Shown: positions 43,890 through 52,995, counted from the first letter of the stretch. The stretch is 64,000 nucleotides of DNA from Actinomycetes bacterium (GCA_023460315.1 JAEWQO010000098.1:1-64000), one strand, 5' to 3'. A program made the numbers and translations. Notes: generated by a model from the sequence alone, not told the origin.

Positions 43890-44680
43890 GCCGCACCTCC
43901 CAGCCCACAAGGGTCGGCCGACGCACGGGCTGCCTCGGCGGCGCGAGTTGCCTCGGCGCAGGCGCGTACCCCGTCCTTGACCGTGAGGGATCCTTCATAG
44001 ATCGCCCGTCCCGCAATGACGCCTTCGATGCAGTCGGCGACCGGGCGGAGCTTCTCGATGTCAGACACGCCCGACACGCCTCCCGACGCGATGACCGGAT
44101 GGCCAAAGACCGACGCCATAAGCTCATAGGCTCGTGGATCGATGCCCGTCTGCATGCCGTCACGTGCGATGTCGGTGTAGACAAGGTGCCGAAAGCCCCG
44201 TTTCGACACCCGGCGGACAAGATCCTCCGCCAGCACGCCGGACTGCTCACGCCAGCCGGCGACAGCCACTTCTCCCCTTCTGGCGTCAATGCCGGCAGCA
44301 AGCAGATCGCCGTATTCGGCGATGGCAGCTTCGGCAAAATCGGGATCGCCCACCAGGCTTGTTCCGAGCACGATGCGAGAGACGCCTGCGTCATAGAGGC
44401 GGCGGATGGTGTCCAGCGTGCGAATGCCTCCCCCCACCTCCACCTTGAGCAACGTCTTCGACAGGATACGCTCAATGGTGGCGATGTTTTCGGGCACGCC
44501 TGACTTGGCGCCATCGAGGTCGACCACATGAACCCAGGTCGCGCCTTGCTCCTCGAATTCCTGCGCCTTTGCGGCCGGATCAACACTGTAAACCGTCACT
44601 TGGTCGTATTCGCCCTTCGACAGGCGCACGGCTTTCCCGTCCAGGATGTCGATTGCTGGAAGCAGATGCATGGCGCTCAC
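43871..44680 (-). CDS. hisA: phosphoribosylformimino-AICAR-P isomerase
   Basis: 269 aa, a (beta/alpha)8 barrel like HisF. LLPAIDILDGKAVRLSKGEY holds the first catalytic Asp, VYTDIARDGMQTG the second, and VEVGGGIRTLDTI and ASGGVSGVSDI the phosphate-binding loops. It carries out the fourth step (ProFAR isomerase). Some actinobacterial HisA (PriA) also act in tryptophan synthesis; this cannot be decided here. GTG start at 44680 overlaps the hisH stop by 4 nt; ATG 44671 is an alternative. A Cys/Ala-rich C-terminal tail of ~25 residues extends past the barrel. Confidence 0.95.
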   Translation of the reverse strand: MSAMHLLPAIDILDGKAVRLSKGEYDQVTVYSVDPAAKAQEFEEQGATWVHVVDLDGAKSGVPENIATIERILSKTLLKVEVGGGIRTLDTIRRLYDAGVSRIVLGTSLVGDPDFAEAAIAEYGDLLAAGIDARRGEVAVAGWREQSGVLAEDLVRRVSKRGFRHLVYTDIARDGMQTGIDPRAYELMASVFGHPVIASGGVSGVSDIEKLRPVADCIEGVIAGRAIYEGSLTVKDGVRACAEATRAAEAARASADPCGLGGAACLRNA

Positions 44681-45348
44681 GCCCCTTTCGCCAGCCCGAC
44701 GAAGTTGCGCAGAACCGCCGCACCCGCATCAGAGCTCTTCTCTGGATGGAACTGGACTCCAAAAGCCACCTCACCGTAGCGGACCACGCTTGGAAATACC
44801 ACGCTGTGAGTCGTCTGAGCCACGACAAAGGGACCGAGAGGCGCGATGTAGCTATGAGTGAAATAAAAGTATTCGCCCGGATCGATCCCCCCAAGCAGCG
44901 GACAATCGAAATCGGAAGCATCCGTCGCGGGAACGATGGTGTTCCAGCCCACATGGGGAACCTTGTACGAATGGCCGGCACCGTCGACACGAGGAATGGC
45001 CCCGACCACACCGGGCAACACGGCAAGCCCTGCAACAGTGCGGCCGAAAGGCGTTTCACCCTCGGCCGACGCGCCTTCCACACCTTCCTCGAACATGAGG
45101 TGGAGGCCCAGGCAAATGCCGAGAAACGGCACGCCATCCATGATGCGCTCGCGAACGGCGTCCATCTGGCCCAGTCTGCGCATGGTGGCCGAAGCATCGG
45201 CGAACGCACCCACGCCCGGCAAGACCACCGCATCGGCACGAGCGATCGTTTCCGCATCGTCGGTGACGACCGCGTCTCCGCCAGCTGCGACAAGGCCCCG
45301 TTCGACGCTCTTGAGATTTCCCTTATGGTAATCGACGACCGCGATCAT
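44677..45348 (-). CDS. hisH: imidazole glycerol phosphate synthase glutamine amidotransferase subunit
   Basis: 223 aa, class I amidotransferase. The nucleophile Cys is in GICLGLHLMFEEG, the catalytic His and Glu in VQFHPEKSSDAG, and the oxyanion strand in LPGVGAFADA. It supplies ammonia from glutamine to HisF. ATG 45348 overlaps the hisB stop by 4 nt (ATGA), consistent with tight coupling through the operon. Confidence 0.97.
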   Translation of the reverse strand: MIAVVDYHKGNLKSVERGLVAAGGDAVVTDDAETIARADAVVLPGVGAFADASATMRRLGQMDAVRERIMDGVPFLGICLGLHLMFEEGVEGASAEGETPFGRTVAGLAVLPGVVGAIPRVDGAGHSYKVPHVGWNTIVPATDASDFDCPLLGGIDPGEYFYFTHSYIAPLGPFVVAQTTHSVVFPSVVRYGEVAFGVQFHPEKSSDAGAAVLRNFVGLAKGA

Positions 45349-45938
45349 AGAACGCCCTTCGTGGAAGGAAGGACGTCGGTCGACCGCGGATCGATCTCGA
45401 CCGCGACGCGCAGGGAGCGAGCCACCGCCTTGAACATGGCCTCGACGACGTGATGGGCGTTTTCGCCAGCAATCTCACGGACATGCAACGTCACGCCGGC
45501 ATTCGCGGCAAAGGCGATGAAAAACTCCTTGGCAAGCGATGCGTCAAACGCGCCTATCATGACAGGCGGCACCTGGGCGTCCCAATGAAGTTGGCCACGG
45601 CCTGAGACATCGCACGCCGCCAGCACCAGCGCCTCGTCCATGGGCACCATGAGCGATCCGAAGCGCGCAATTCCACGCTTGTCTCCAAGAGCCTGGGCAA
45701 ACGCCCTTCCCATCACGATGCCCACGTCTTCGACCGTGTGATGTCCGTCGACCTCGAGGTCCCCCTTTGCATGGACGGCAAGATCGAACAGGCCATGGCG
45801 GCCAAAGGCCGCCAACATGTGGTCAAAGAATCCGATGCCCGTGTCGACATCGGTCTTGCCCGAGCCGTCGAGGTCGAGGACGACCTCGATGTCGGTCTCG
45901 TTCGTCGTGCGCCGCACTTCGGCAGTTCTCCGTCCCAT
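45345..45938 (-). CDS. hisB: imidazole glycerol-phosphate dehydratase
   Basis: 197 aa, the monofunctional form without a phosphatase domain. The metal-binding motifs are FFDHMLAAFGRHG, GHHTVEDVGI and ENAHHVVEAMFK. It dehydrates imidazole glycerol phosphate to the acetol phosphate. I chose ATG 45938 because AAGGG lies about 10 nt upstream and the conserved N-terminus (RTAEVRRTTNETDI) begins directly after it. Since HisB lacks the phosphatase half, histidinol phosphatase (HisN/HisJ type) must be encoded elsewhere. Confidence 0.96.
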   Translation of the reverse strand: MGRRTAEVRRTTNETDIEVVLDLDGSGKTDVDTGIGFFDHMLAAFGRHGLFDLAVHAKGDLEVDGHHTVEDVGIVMGRAFAQALGDKRGIARFGSLMVPMDEALVLAACDVSGRGQLHWDAQVPPVMIGAFDASLAKEFFIAFAANAGVTLHVREIAGENAHHVVEAMFKAVARSLRVAVEIDPRSTDVLPSTKGVL

Positions 45939-45952
45939 TATGCACACCCTTC

Positions 45953-47071
45953 TCACAGGTCCGACAAGGCAAGCGGGAGTTCCTGCGATGGCAGAGAAAC
46001 ATCGCACCTCCCCATGACGGCATCGCGCAGCGTCGTCAGAAATGCGTCGTTTTCCTCCGACGTGCCAATGCTCACCCGCAGACAGTCCTCAAGATACGGC
46101 GCACGGGAAAAGTCCCGCACCAAAATGCCGCGTCCGTAGAGCGTCTCCCACACCTGAGCCGCATTCGCAAGCTTGAACAACACATAGTTCGCATCCGACG
46201 GATAGGGCGTCACGCCGGGAATGCGCTTCAGGCCGTCCAGGATGCGGGAGCGTTCCTCGATGATGGAACGGATGCCCGGCTCGAACTTGGCACGGTTGCG
46301 ATACACGACGCGTGCGATGGCCTGAGACACCGAATCCACCGAATAAGGCTGACGAACCTTCGCAAACTCACGGACGACATCCTCGTGGCCCAAGATGTAA
46401 CCAATGCGAACGCCGGCCATGCTGAATGCCTTCGAAAAGGTCCGAAGGATGACCAGATTCTTATGTTGTGCCAGATAAGGACGCATAGTCTGACGCGAGA
46501 ACTCGAAATAGGCCTCGTCCACCATGACGAGCGCATCGGTGGCATCCAGCAGTTCGGCCATGAACGTCTCATTGGCCAGCTGCCCCGTGGGATTGTTGGG
46601 ACTGGTGACAATGAGATAGTCGATGTCTCCCCCGGCCACGCGATCGAGCACGGCCCGCTCGTCGATGGAATAGTCGGATTGGCGAGGCACATCGATCACG
46701 GTTGTTCCCGTCAGGCGTGCATTGGTGTCATACACCGAAAACGTCGGGGGCAGGTTCAGGAAGGACCTGCCCGGCCCGCCCCACGCCAAGGCGACGTCGA
46801 ACAGGAGCTCATCCCCGCCGTTTCCCACCAACACCTGGTCACGATCGAGGCCATTGGCCTCCGCTATCATGTCGCGCAACTCGTTCGCAAGCGGATCGGG
46901 ATAGCGATTGAACGGCAGCCGCTTCATTTCCCTCATGATCTCGCGACGAATCTCCTGATCGATATCACGGGGATTCTCGTTTGCCGAGAGAAACGCATCA
47001 GCCGGCAGGTATTTCGGATCATAGGGAGACAGGCCGGAAAGCTGCGAAGCCGCCTGGCAGACATCACGCAT
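45953..47071 (-). CDS. hisC: histidinol-phosphate aminotransferase
   Basis: 372 aa, fold-type I PLP enzyme. LSANENPRDI and NRYPDPLANELRD open it, TSPNNPTGQLA follows, and the PLP Lys is in LRTFSKAFSMAGVRIGY. It converts imidazole acetol phosphate to histidinol phosphate. ATG 47071 is chosen (GGGGAG upstream, 8-nt overlap with the end of hisD) over the longer open frame to 47203, which lacks the family's start. Confidence 0.96.
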   Translation of the reverse strand: MRDVCQAASQLSGLSPYDPKYLPADAFLSANENPRDIDQEIRREIMREMKRLPFNRYPDPLANELRDMIAEANGLDRDQVLVGNGGDELLFDVALAWGGPGRSFLNLPPTFSVYDTNARLTGTTVIDVPRQSDYSIDERAVLDRVAGGDIDYLIVTSPNNPTGQLANETFMAELLDATDALVMVDEAYFEFSRQTMRPYLAQHKNLVILRTFSKAFSMAGVRIGYILGHEDVVREFAKVRQPYSVDSVSQAIARVVYRNRAKFEPGIRSIIEERSRILDGLKRIPGVTPYPSDANYVLFKLANAAQVWETLYGRGILVRDFSRAPYLEDCLRVSIGTSEENDAFLTTLRDAVMGRCDVSLPSQELPLALSDL

Positions 47072-48422
47072 CGCACTCCCCGTCCTCACGCCCGCGAAGG
47101 TTCGCACCCTCGTTATCGTTTCCGAACACCGTGCCCGTGGCCAGCAGGTTCTTGCGCATCTCCACACTTCGAGCGTGAGCCCACAGACCCTCGTGCCGCG
47201 CAATGGTCATGACTGCGTCGGCATCGTTTGCGAGCGCCGCCGACGAGTATTGGATGACGCTTGACTTTTTCACGAACTCGTCGACCGACAGGGGCGAAGC
47301 ATAGCGCGCCGTGCCGCCCGTCGGCAAGGTGTGGTTCGGCCCCGCCACATAGTCTCCAATGGCCTCGGGAGTCCATGCTCCCAAGAAGATGGCTCCTGCA
47401 TTGCGGATGCAGCCGAGGAGATCAAACGCATGGTCCACATGGAGTTCCAGATGCTCCGGAGCGATGACGTTCACGGCATCGAGAGCCTGGGGCAGGCTTT
47501 CGCATATCACGGTCAAACCCTGGTCCGCCAGAGAGGCCGCCGTGATCTCGGCGCGCGTCGATGCCGCCAGGTGCGTGTCGATCGCACGCTCGACCTCGTC
47601 AGCATAGGCCTCGCTGAACGTCACCAGATAACAGGAAGCCAACGGATCGTGTTCGGCCTGCGCCATGAGATCAATGGCAACGAGAGCGGGGTCGGCGGTG
47701 GCATCGGCGACCACGCACACCTCCGAAGGACCAGCGATCATGTCGATGCCCACGTCTCCGGACACGACCTTCTTGGCGGCCGCCACATAGGCGTTGCCCG
47801 GTCCGGTGATCTTGGCCACCGGCTTGATGGACTCGGTCCCGTACGCAAGCGCCGCCACGGCTTGCGCACCGCCGACCGTGTACACTTCCGTCACCCCAGA
47901 AATGCGGCACGCCTCAAGAATCGCCGGATCAACGGTGCCATCCTTCGTTGGCGGCGTCACGCATACGATGCGGGGAACGCCCGCCACGGCGGCAGGAAGC
48001 GCGTTCATGAGCACCGTTGAGGGATACAGTGCCCTTCCGCCCGGAACGTAGATGCCGACGGACTCGAGCGGCTCCACCTTCGAACCGACCAGAGCTCCGT
48101 CCTCGCGTACGGAAAACCAGCTCTGCTGACGCTGCCTTTCGTGAAATTCGCGTATCTGGTCAGCCGCCTTGCGCAGGGCTTGTGCCGTGTGGTCATCGAC
48201 GAGCGTCACGGCTTCAGCGATGGCGTCAAAGGGCACGCGCAGGTCATTGACGCGCACGCCGTCGAAGCGCTCGGTGTAATCGCGCAGGGCGGCGTCCCCC
48301 CGCTCGCGCACGTCCTCAATGATGCCGGTCGCCGTCGCAAGGGCCTGCGCGTTGAAGGCCCCGGTGCGTTTGAGGTGCGCGTTCGAGAAGACCTCATCGG
48401 GCTGGAGAATGACACGACGCAT
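47064..48422 (-). CDS. hisD: histidinol dehydrogenase
   Basis: 452 aa. VEPLESVGIYVPGGRALYPS, the GPGNAYVAAAKK motif and AGPSEVCVVADATADP with zinc-site residues (QAEHDP, and HTLPTGG late) are all present. It performs the last two NAD-dependent oxidations to histidine. ATG 48422 has GAGGAG 8 nt upstream and starts 5 nt after the hisZG stop. Confidence 0.97.
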   Translation of the reverse strand: MRRVILQPDEVFSNAHLKRTGAFNAQALATATGIIEDVRERGDAALRDYTERFDGVRVNDLRVPFDAIAEAVTLVDDHTAQALRKAADQIREFHERQRQQSWFSVREDGALVGSKVEPLESVGIYVPGGRALYPSTVLMNALPAAVAGVPRIVCVTPPTKDGTVDPAILEACRISGVTEVYTVGGAQAVAALAYGTESIKPVAKITGPGNAYVAAAKKVVSGDVGIDMIAGPSEVCVVADATADPALVAIDLMAQAEHDPLASCYLVTFSEAYADEVERAIDTHLAASTRAEITAASLADQGLTVICESLPQALDAVNVIAPEHLELHVDHAFDLLGCIRNAGAIFLGAWTPEAIGDYVAGPNHTLPTGGTARYASPLSVDEFVKKSSVIQYSSAALANDADAVMTIARHEGLWAHARSVEMRKNLLATGTVFGNDNEGANLRGREDGECDA

Positions 48423-48426
48423 AAGC

Positions 48427-50151
48427 TCACTCCTCTTCTACGCTCTGCTGCTGCAAGGGGCGCCGCACGCCCCGTTCCAGCGTTTTGGTCAATTGTATGA
48501 TACGCTCATCCGTACGGAATGCGCAGGCATTCGCGAAGAATCGGGCGGTCGAGGAAAGCACTTCTTCGACCACGACGAGATCGTTTTCGCGCAGCGTGGT
48601 ACCGGTGGCCGTAATGTCGACGATGCGTTCAGCCATACCCGTCAATGGTGCCAGTTCGATGTTTCCATGCAGTTTCACAATCTCAACCTGCGTGCCCGTC
48701 CGAGCATAGTGGGCGGCGGTGATGTTGGGGTATTTGGTGGCCACTCGAATGGAGCCCAGTTCACGATGATGCGCCTCCGTGGCCTCCGCGGCACCTGCAG
48801 GCTCCGCGACGACAAATCGGCACGCGCCGAAACCGAGATCGACCAACTCCACCACGTCCGGGTTTGCTTCCAGGAGAGAGTCCTTGCCGCATATGCCGCA
48901 ATCGGCAGCCCCCAGCGCCACGAACACGGGTGCATCGGTGGGACGCACGATGACGTAGTCAACGCCAGGATTGCTGATGATGAGCTGCCGGCCCGGTTCG
49001 GCGAGTCCGGTGACGTCCAGTCCGGCGCCGGCAAGCGCGGCTATCGTGTCGGCATTGAGGGATCCCTTGGGAACCGCAATGCGCAGCGGGCGAGCGGGCT
49101 CGCCTGGTTCCGCCATCGCCTGGCGCCCCGTTGCGGCAGCCGCCATGGCCTGCTCGAGGAAGAAGGCGAAGCCGGCAGCAGCGCGGCCTTTCCCATAGGA
49201 GGCGATCATGTTGTCGTACCGGCCTCCGCTTCCCAGCGGCGAGCCCACGCCGGGAGCATACGCCTCGAACACGATGCCCGTGTAGTAGTCAAACGAGCTC
49301 ATGACGGAGAAGTCGACGAGCACGCGATCGGCCAATCCAGCTTCTTCAAGCAAGTCATACGTGCAGGCGAGATCATCCAGGCCATCCTCGCATCCCAGCG
49401 GAGCAACGAGCTCACGCACCTTCTCGATAGCCTCACGGCCTCCCCTGATGCGCGGAAGTGCACGAATGGCCTCGGCAAATACCGGCGGGATGGCCGCGCG
49501 CGCCGCTCCCTCTTCGCACGAATCCATCGAATCGGAGGAAGAGGAGACGCCTCCCCCTTCGGTCAAACGGTCAAGCTCGACAAAGTTCGACGCATGGTAG
49601 GCATCAAGCACGCGCTCCTTCCACCACTCAGGAGCGCCGCTCGCTTCGAGAAGAGCCCGCAACACGCCCACGGTGGCAAGGGCAAGCGTGCAATCCTGCA
49701 CACCGGCCAGGCGGAGCGCCTCGGCCAGCAGAGCAACCACCTCGGCATCAGCTTCGGGACCTCGTTCGCCGATGCACTCGACCCCCATCTGCGTGAGTTC
49801 CCGCGCTGCGGCCTGAAGCTCCGCTTCCGCCTCCCGGAACACCCGCTGCATATAGCGGAAGCGGAAGGGCCCAGGATGGCCTGCCAAACGCGTCGCCACC
49901 ATACGTGCCACCTGCAAGGTGACATCGGGACGCATGGCCAGCAGATCCCCTTGGGAATCGAAGAATTTGAAAGGAGATCCCGGGAGGCGCCCACCAGCAC
50001 GCATGACGTCCATCGCCTCGAGTGTCGGCGTCTCTATCGGCGCATAGCCGCGTTCCGCAAAGCAGCCCTGCACGGCGCTGATGATGCGTTCACGTTGCTG
50101 GGCCTCGTCGGACAGCACATCCCTGAACCCCGCCGGCGGTGCAAAATTCAT
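48427..50151 (-). CDS. hisG: HisZ-HisG fusion: ATP phosphoribosyltransferase with regulatory domain
   Basis: 574 aa in a single frame. Residues ~1-345 are HisZ, a histidyl-tRNA-synthetase-like regulatory domain (PAGFRDVLSDEAQQR, MRPDVTLQVARMVATRL, LGSGGRYDNMIASYGKGR). After a short linker, residues ~365-570 are a short-form HisG catalytic domain (LRIAVPKGSL, VRPTDAPVFVALGAADCGICG, ITATGTTLRENDLVVVEEV). These are normally two separate proteins that form a hetero-octamer. The enzyme starts histidine synthesis and is feedback-inhibited by histidine through HisZ. ATG 50151 has AAGG 6 nt upstream. It is the first gene of the operon, behind the operator at 50300-50323. Confidence 0.93.
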   Translation of the reverse strand: MNFAPPAGFRDVLSDEAQQRERIISAVQGCFAERGYAPIETPTLEAMDVMRAGGRLPGSPFKFFDSQGDLLAMRPDVTLQVARMVATRLAGHPGPFRFRYMQRVFREAEAELQAAARELTQMGVECIGERGPEADAEVVALLAEALRLAGVQDCTLALATVGVLRALLEASGAPEWWKERVLDAYHASNFVELDRLTEGGGVSSSSDSMDSCEEGAARAAIPPVFAEAIRALPRIRGGREAIEKVRELVAPLGCEDGLDDLACTYDLLEEAGLADRVLVDFSVMSSFDYYTGIVFEAYAPGVGSPLGSGGRYDNMIASYGKGRAAAGFAFFLEQAMAAAATGRQAMAEPGEPARPLRIAVPKGSLNADTIAALAGAGLDVTGLAEPGRQLIISNPGVDYVIVRPTDAPVFVALGAADCGICGKDSLLEANPDVVELVDLGFGACRFVVAEPAGAAEATEAHHRELGSIRVATKYPNITAAHYARTGTQVEIVKLHGNIELAPLTGMAERIVDITATGTTLRENDLVVVEEVLSSTARFFANACAFRTDERIIQLTKTLERGVRRPLQQQSVEEE

Positions 50152-50299
50152 CGTGCCTTCTTTCTCGTTCGCTTCACGAGCGGCTGCGTCGCCATGAAGC
50201 CATTCTCTCCCATGGTCCTGCGGAGTGGCCCTCATTCATGAAATGCCTTTCACCTCATGGAAGCCCGCTCATTTCTCCCACGTCTCGCTCTTCCATATA

Positions 50300-50323
50300 C
50301 TTTATCACAGTAGAGTGATAAAG
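50300..50323. promoter_or_regulatory. dyad operator over the his promoter
   Basis: Perfect 9-bp arms CTTTATCAC-N6-GTGATAAAG, about 150 nt before hisZG. On the minus strand, TTGCTT and a -10-like TAAAGT flank or overlap the arms with a 16-nt spacer, so a bound repressor would block RNA polymerase. No T-box or His-rich leader peptide was seen. A TrpR/YerC-like HisR repressor is a candidate (inference). Confidence 0.7.
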
Positions 50324-51078
50324 CAACAGTCATGTGTGAATATTCTTGACCTGATCGGCACCGGCCGCTCGACCTTCTTGAGCGACTTCATCCGCCGCCT
50401 CATGATTCGCTTATCAAAGAAACCGGTAGGCAGGACCGGCGGTCATCTTTGAACCGCCTCGCAAAATGAAGCTTGCGGATCCCCGAAGCCTGCGGATCCC
50501 CGAAGCCTGTGAGTCTCTGCGCGAAGACGATCCCGGGGACGCTCGACGACCACCTCGGATAATTTTGCGGCGCATTCGGCCCTTTCAAGCACAAAAATCG
50601 ACGATTGTTGCGGACCTGACACCCTGGGAGGGCATGATCACGCGAAACACTGAAGCGTTCGCTCCATAATGCCTGGTCAGGAAATCGGAGGGGGGCTTTT
50701 CTCTGTGCTAGTCCCAACAGGGACGTCGCTTTGAGGGGGCGATCAAGCGGCCGGCCGCAGGGCGCCGCCGCCTCATGCTACCATGGAGCGGGAAGCCCCC
50801 GAGCGGATCGGAGACGACAGGGCACGCAAGAAGAGGGACCCGGAGGCCGAGCGCATCGCCAAGGCCATCCCTGATACGCCACGCATCGTGACGCGAACAC
50901 CTCAGGTAGGGTAAGCGGGAGCGTCCCACATGAAGTCGCGGCAACGCCCGGGCAGCATCACGACGGCCATCCAGGGCAATGCCAGCCCCTTGATGAAGCG
51001 CGTCCTAGACGTGGGGCTCCCGGCAGGCAGCGCCTTCTGAAACCAGCGAAAAATCGAAAAGCACCCGAACGCAGGAAT
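50324..51078. other. long intergenic region, possible gene relic
   Basis: About 750 bases with no supported gene. A direct repeat CGGATCCCCGAAGCCTG occurs twice near 50476 and 50493. From about 50780 to 51040 the plus strand has short coding-like stretches (MEREAPERIGDDRARKK and MKSRQRPGSITTAIQG) each ended by stops, which could be remains of a lost gene; no family was recognised. Confidence 0.4.
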
Positions 51079-51098
51079 CCCGGCCTCATGAGGCCGGG
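51079..51098. terminator. palindromic hairpin after the DUF2797 gene
   Basis: A perfect palindrome with 10-bp arms (CCCGGCCTCA and its complement) 15 nt after the stop of the minus-strand gene. T-rich stretches (CTTTTCGATTTTTC) follow about 20 nt later on that strand. Probable terminator. Confidence 0.65.
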
Positions 51099-51113
51099 AG
51101 CGATTCTGCTCTG

Positions 51114-52028
51114 CTACAACAGCGACATCTGTTGGGGCGCAAAGTCATACGAGCAGATGACCTCGCCCTCGACAAGCTCCACCTCGTGAGATTTCCAGTC
51201 CTTGAGAGACGCGAGGTAGTTTGTGCCGCCCTGTTCGAACACGAGTGCGCTGCCAACCATGCCGATGCAGCGGCCGCCGCATTCGTCGTCTGGACCCTCT
51301 GGAATCTGCAGGCTGTCGGACGACGGAGACGGTCCTCCAAAGTAATGGGGCGACAAGTCTTGCACGGGCTCGTCGATCTCGATGCGCACGGGAGAATCCG
51401 CCGAGGCAAACCGATGTACCGTCGCATCCAGCACGTCACGGGCCTCATCGATGCCGAAACGCTCGTTTGCCAGAAGTTCGATCTTCTTAGAGGCGCGCAT
51501 GGTCTCCAAAATGCCTGGCTGAGCGCAAAGCGCCGCTTCCAGCTCCCGCGCTGCATAGGCATTGTCGAAACGTCCGACGATCCGCGCCGCCCGCGCCCCT
51601 TGCTCCAGGAGACGCTCGATGCCCCGCACCTCGCTGGATATGCCCGCTTTCACATGCTGGGGAGAGAAGTATGCCAGATAGGTGAAATGCGGGGTCTCAT
51701 TGTATGACCGCTGCTGAGGCGAGATGAGATCGGAGTAATAGAACGACGGGTTGAATCCCGTTGCCTCCTGGCAGGCGGGACACATGTCGTCCTTCGCGTC
51801 GGGCAGCAGCTCGACATCGAGAGGGCACAGGCTTTTCTCCATAGTCCGCAAGTCGAACCGCCCGACGCAACGCCGCCCCGGCAGCCGCCTGAGCGAAAAC
51901 GTCTGAGCTCGCACGGGAAACCTGACCTGCTTGCCCGCTTGCCGATCGTTGAGAAGGAGGTAAGGACCTCCTTCGTCAAAACCATACCCGGCCAACACCG
52001 CAGGTTGACCGCCTTTGTCGTGTGTCAT
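51114..52028 (-). CDS. DUF2797-like protein
   Basis: 304 aa. Two cysteine features occur: CPLDVELL with MCPACQ (CXXC), and CGGRC near the C-terminus. The middle region has FTYLAYFSPQHVKAGISSEVRGIERLLEQGARAA, AARIVG and ARELEAAL, which fits DUF2797 (zinc-binding, with a GIY-YIG-like core, function not established) as I recall it. The start ATG 52028 follows TTGGAGTAAACATT. It is a single gene between intergenic repeats, and no partner suggests a function. Confidence 0.65.
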   Translation of the reverse strand: MTHDKGGQPAVLAGYGFDEGGPYLLLNDRQAGKQVRFPVRAQTFSLRRLPGRRCVGRFDLRTMEKSLCPLDVELLPDAKDDMCPACQEATGFNPSFYYSDLISPQQRSYNETPHFTYLAYFSPQHVKAGISSEVRGIERLLEQGARAARIVGRFDNAYAARELEAALCAQPGILETMRASKKIELLANERFGIDEARDVLDATVHRFASADSPVRIEIDEPVQDLSPHYFGGPSPSSDSLQIPEGPDDECGGRCIGMVGSALVFEQGGTNYLASLKDWKSHEVELVEGEVICSYDFAPQQMSLL

Positions 52029-52212
52029 AATGTTTACTCCAAGCTACTCTCATATGATCAGTCAGTGTTTGAGTTGAATGATAGCTGACGCAAAACATGC
52101 CCACAGCCCTTGAATCAGCCGCTGCAGAAAATGCGCACAGAAGCACCACCGACCCAAACGGCTTCGGAGCCCTCGAACGGGGGCGGTCAAGGAGTGTCCC
52201 AACGACCAGACT

Positions 52213-52380
52213 CTAGGGAAGCGCTGATTAAAACGAGGTCGTCGGCCGGGTGAGCCCGTTTCTTGCTGGGCGGGCGAAGAAACCGCAGGCGTGCTGGCGG
52301 CACGTCGAGGATTCCTGAGCCTGATCCGGCGCGAAACGGGCCGGCTGGACGGCGTGCCGAGTTAGTCAGCGTTTCCCTAG
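52213..52380. mobile_element. MITE-like element with 19-bp terminal inverted repeats
   Basis: Left end CTAGGGAAGCGCTGATTAA (52213-52231), right end TTAGTCAGCGTTTCCCTAG (52362-52380); the ends pair at 17 of 19 positions. The 168-bp body encodes no protein and itself contains GCCCGTTTC/GAAACGGGC inner repeats. No target duplication is obvious. It may be mobilised by a transposase elsewhere in the genome. Confidence 0.65.
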
Positions 52381-52611
52381 GACAGCCTTCCAGCAAAACG
52401 TCCATCCAGCGGAGCGGCCGGGTTGGGCCGGGCAGAACGGCCAACCGACGGAGCAGGCGGTCTGGGCCGGCAGATGGCGTGGGGAAACCGGCTAGCAGAC
52501 GGAGCGGGTCGGACCAACCGGGCGACCGACCAGATCAGGTAAGGCGGAACAGATTGGCTGAACGAAGCGAGCCGGACTCGACTGGATGGAACGGATTGGT
52601 TGGGATCCGGA

Positions 52612-52690
52612 GATAGGGGCAGTTTTTCGCCGGCCGATCGGCAGAGCAAAGGCAAAACCGCAGGTGCCGCATTTCCTCCAAGGCCTTCCC
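52612..52690 (+). repeat. dispersed intergenic repeat, copy 4
   Basis: GATAGGGGCAGTTTTTCGCC, then GGCCGATCGGCAGAG, GGCAAAACCGCAGGT and GGCCTTCCC. Aligns almost along its full length with copy 5 (57326-57406). Confidence 0.7.
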
Positions 52691-52995
52691 CCGACGGGAA
52701 CGACACATATCGGCAAATCTTTACCGATCCGACATCGCGCGACGGCCGTGCAGCTGCCCCGCGGCTACACGGCAGCCATACGACTGCCATACGGCCGCGG
52801 CAGCCGGGCGGCGTCGTGCGAGAAAGACGGAAACGCCTGGCGGGATTTGCCCTATCTGCGGCAAAGGACAAATCGGCCGTATGGGCCCGCACCGAGCTTC
52901 CCCTGATCCAGAAGCATCGCCGGACCCACGGGGAATCCTTTGCCTGTTCCCATGCGAACAGGATAGGCGGGCCACCCGTCCGTCAAGGGCATGCC

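Larger units (their letters stand above)
52029..52995. other. long intergenic region with mobile-element remnants
   Basis: About 970 bases without a supported gene. The region contains a 168-bp MITE-like element (52213-52380), a GC-rich stretch with CCGGGC/GGCCGG repeats (52400-52580) and a dispersed-repeat copy (52612-52690). Plus-strand frames here lack ribosome binding sites and are not called. Confidence 0.55.

Noticed and set aside
48319..50241. 640-aa open frame on the plus strand
   Set aside because: It is antisense to hisZG/hisD, with no ribosome binding site and Arg/His-rich shadow composition typical of the complement of GC-rich genes.
50152..50299. T-box or His-attenuator leader before hisZG
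   Set aside because: No T-box consensus, no run of His codons and no antiterminator hairpin seen; the dyad at the promoter explains control better.
51079..51098. Operator palindrome
   Set aside because: It lies just after the stop codon of the minus-strand gene, a position and composition typical of a terminator stem.
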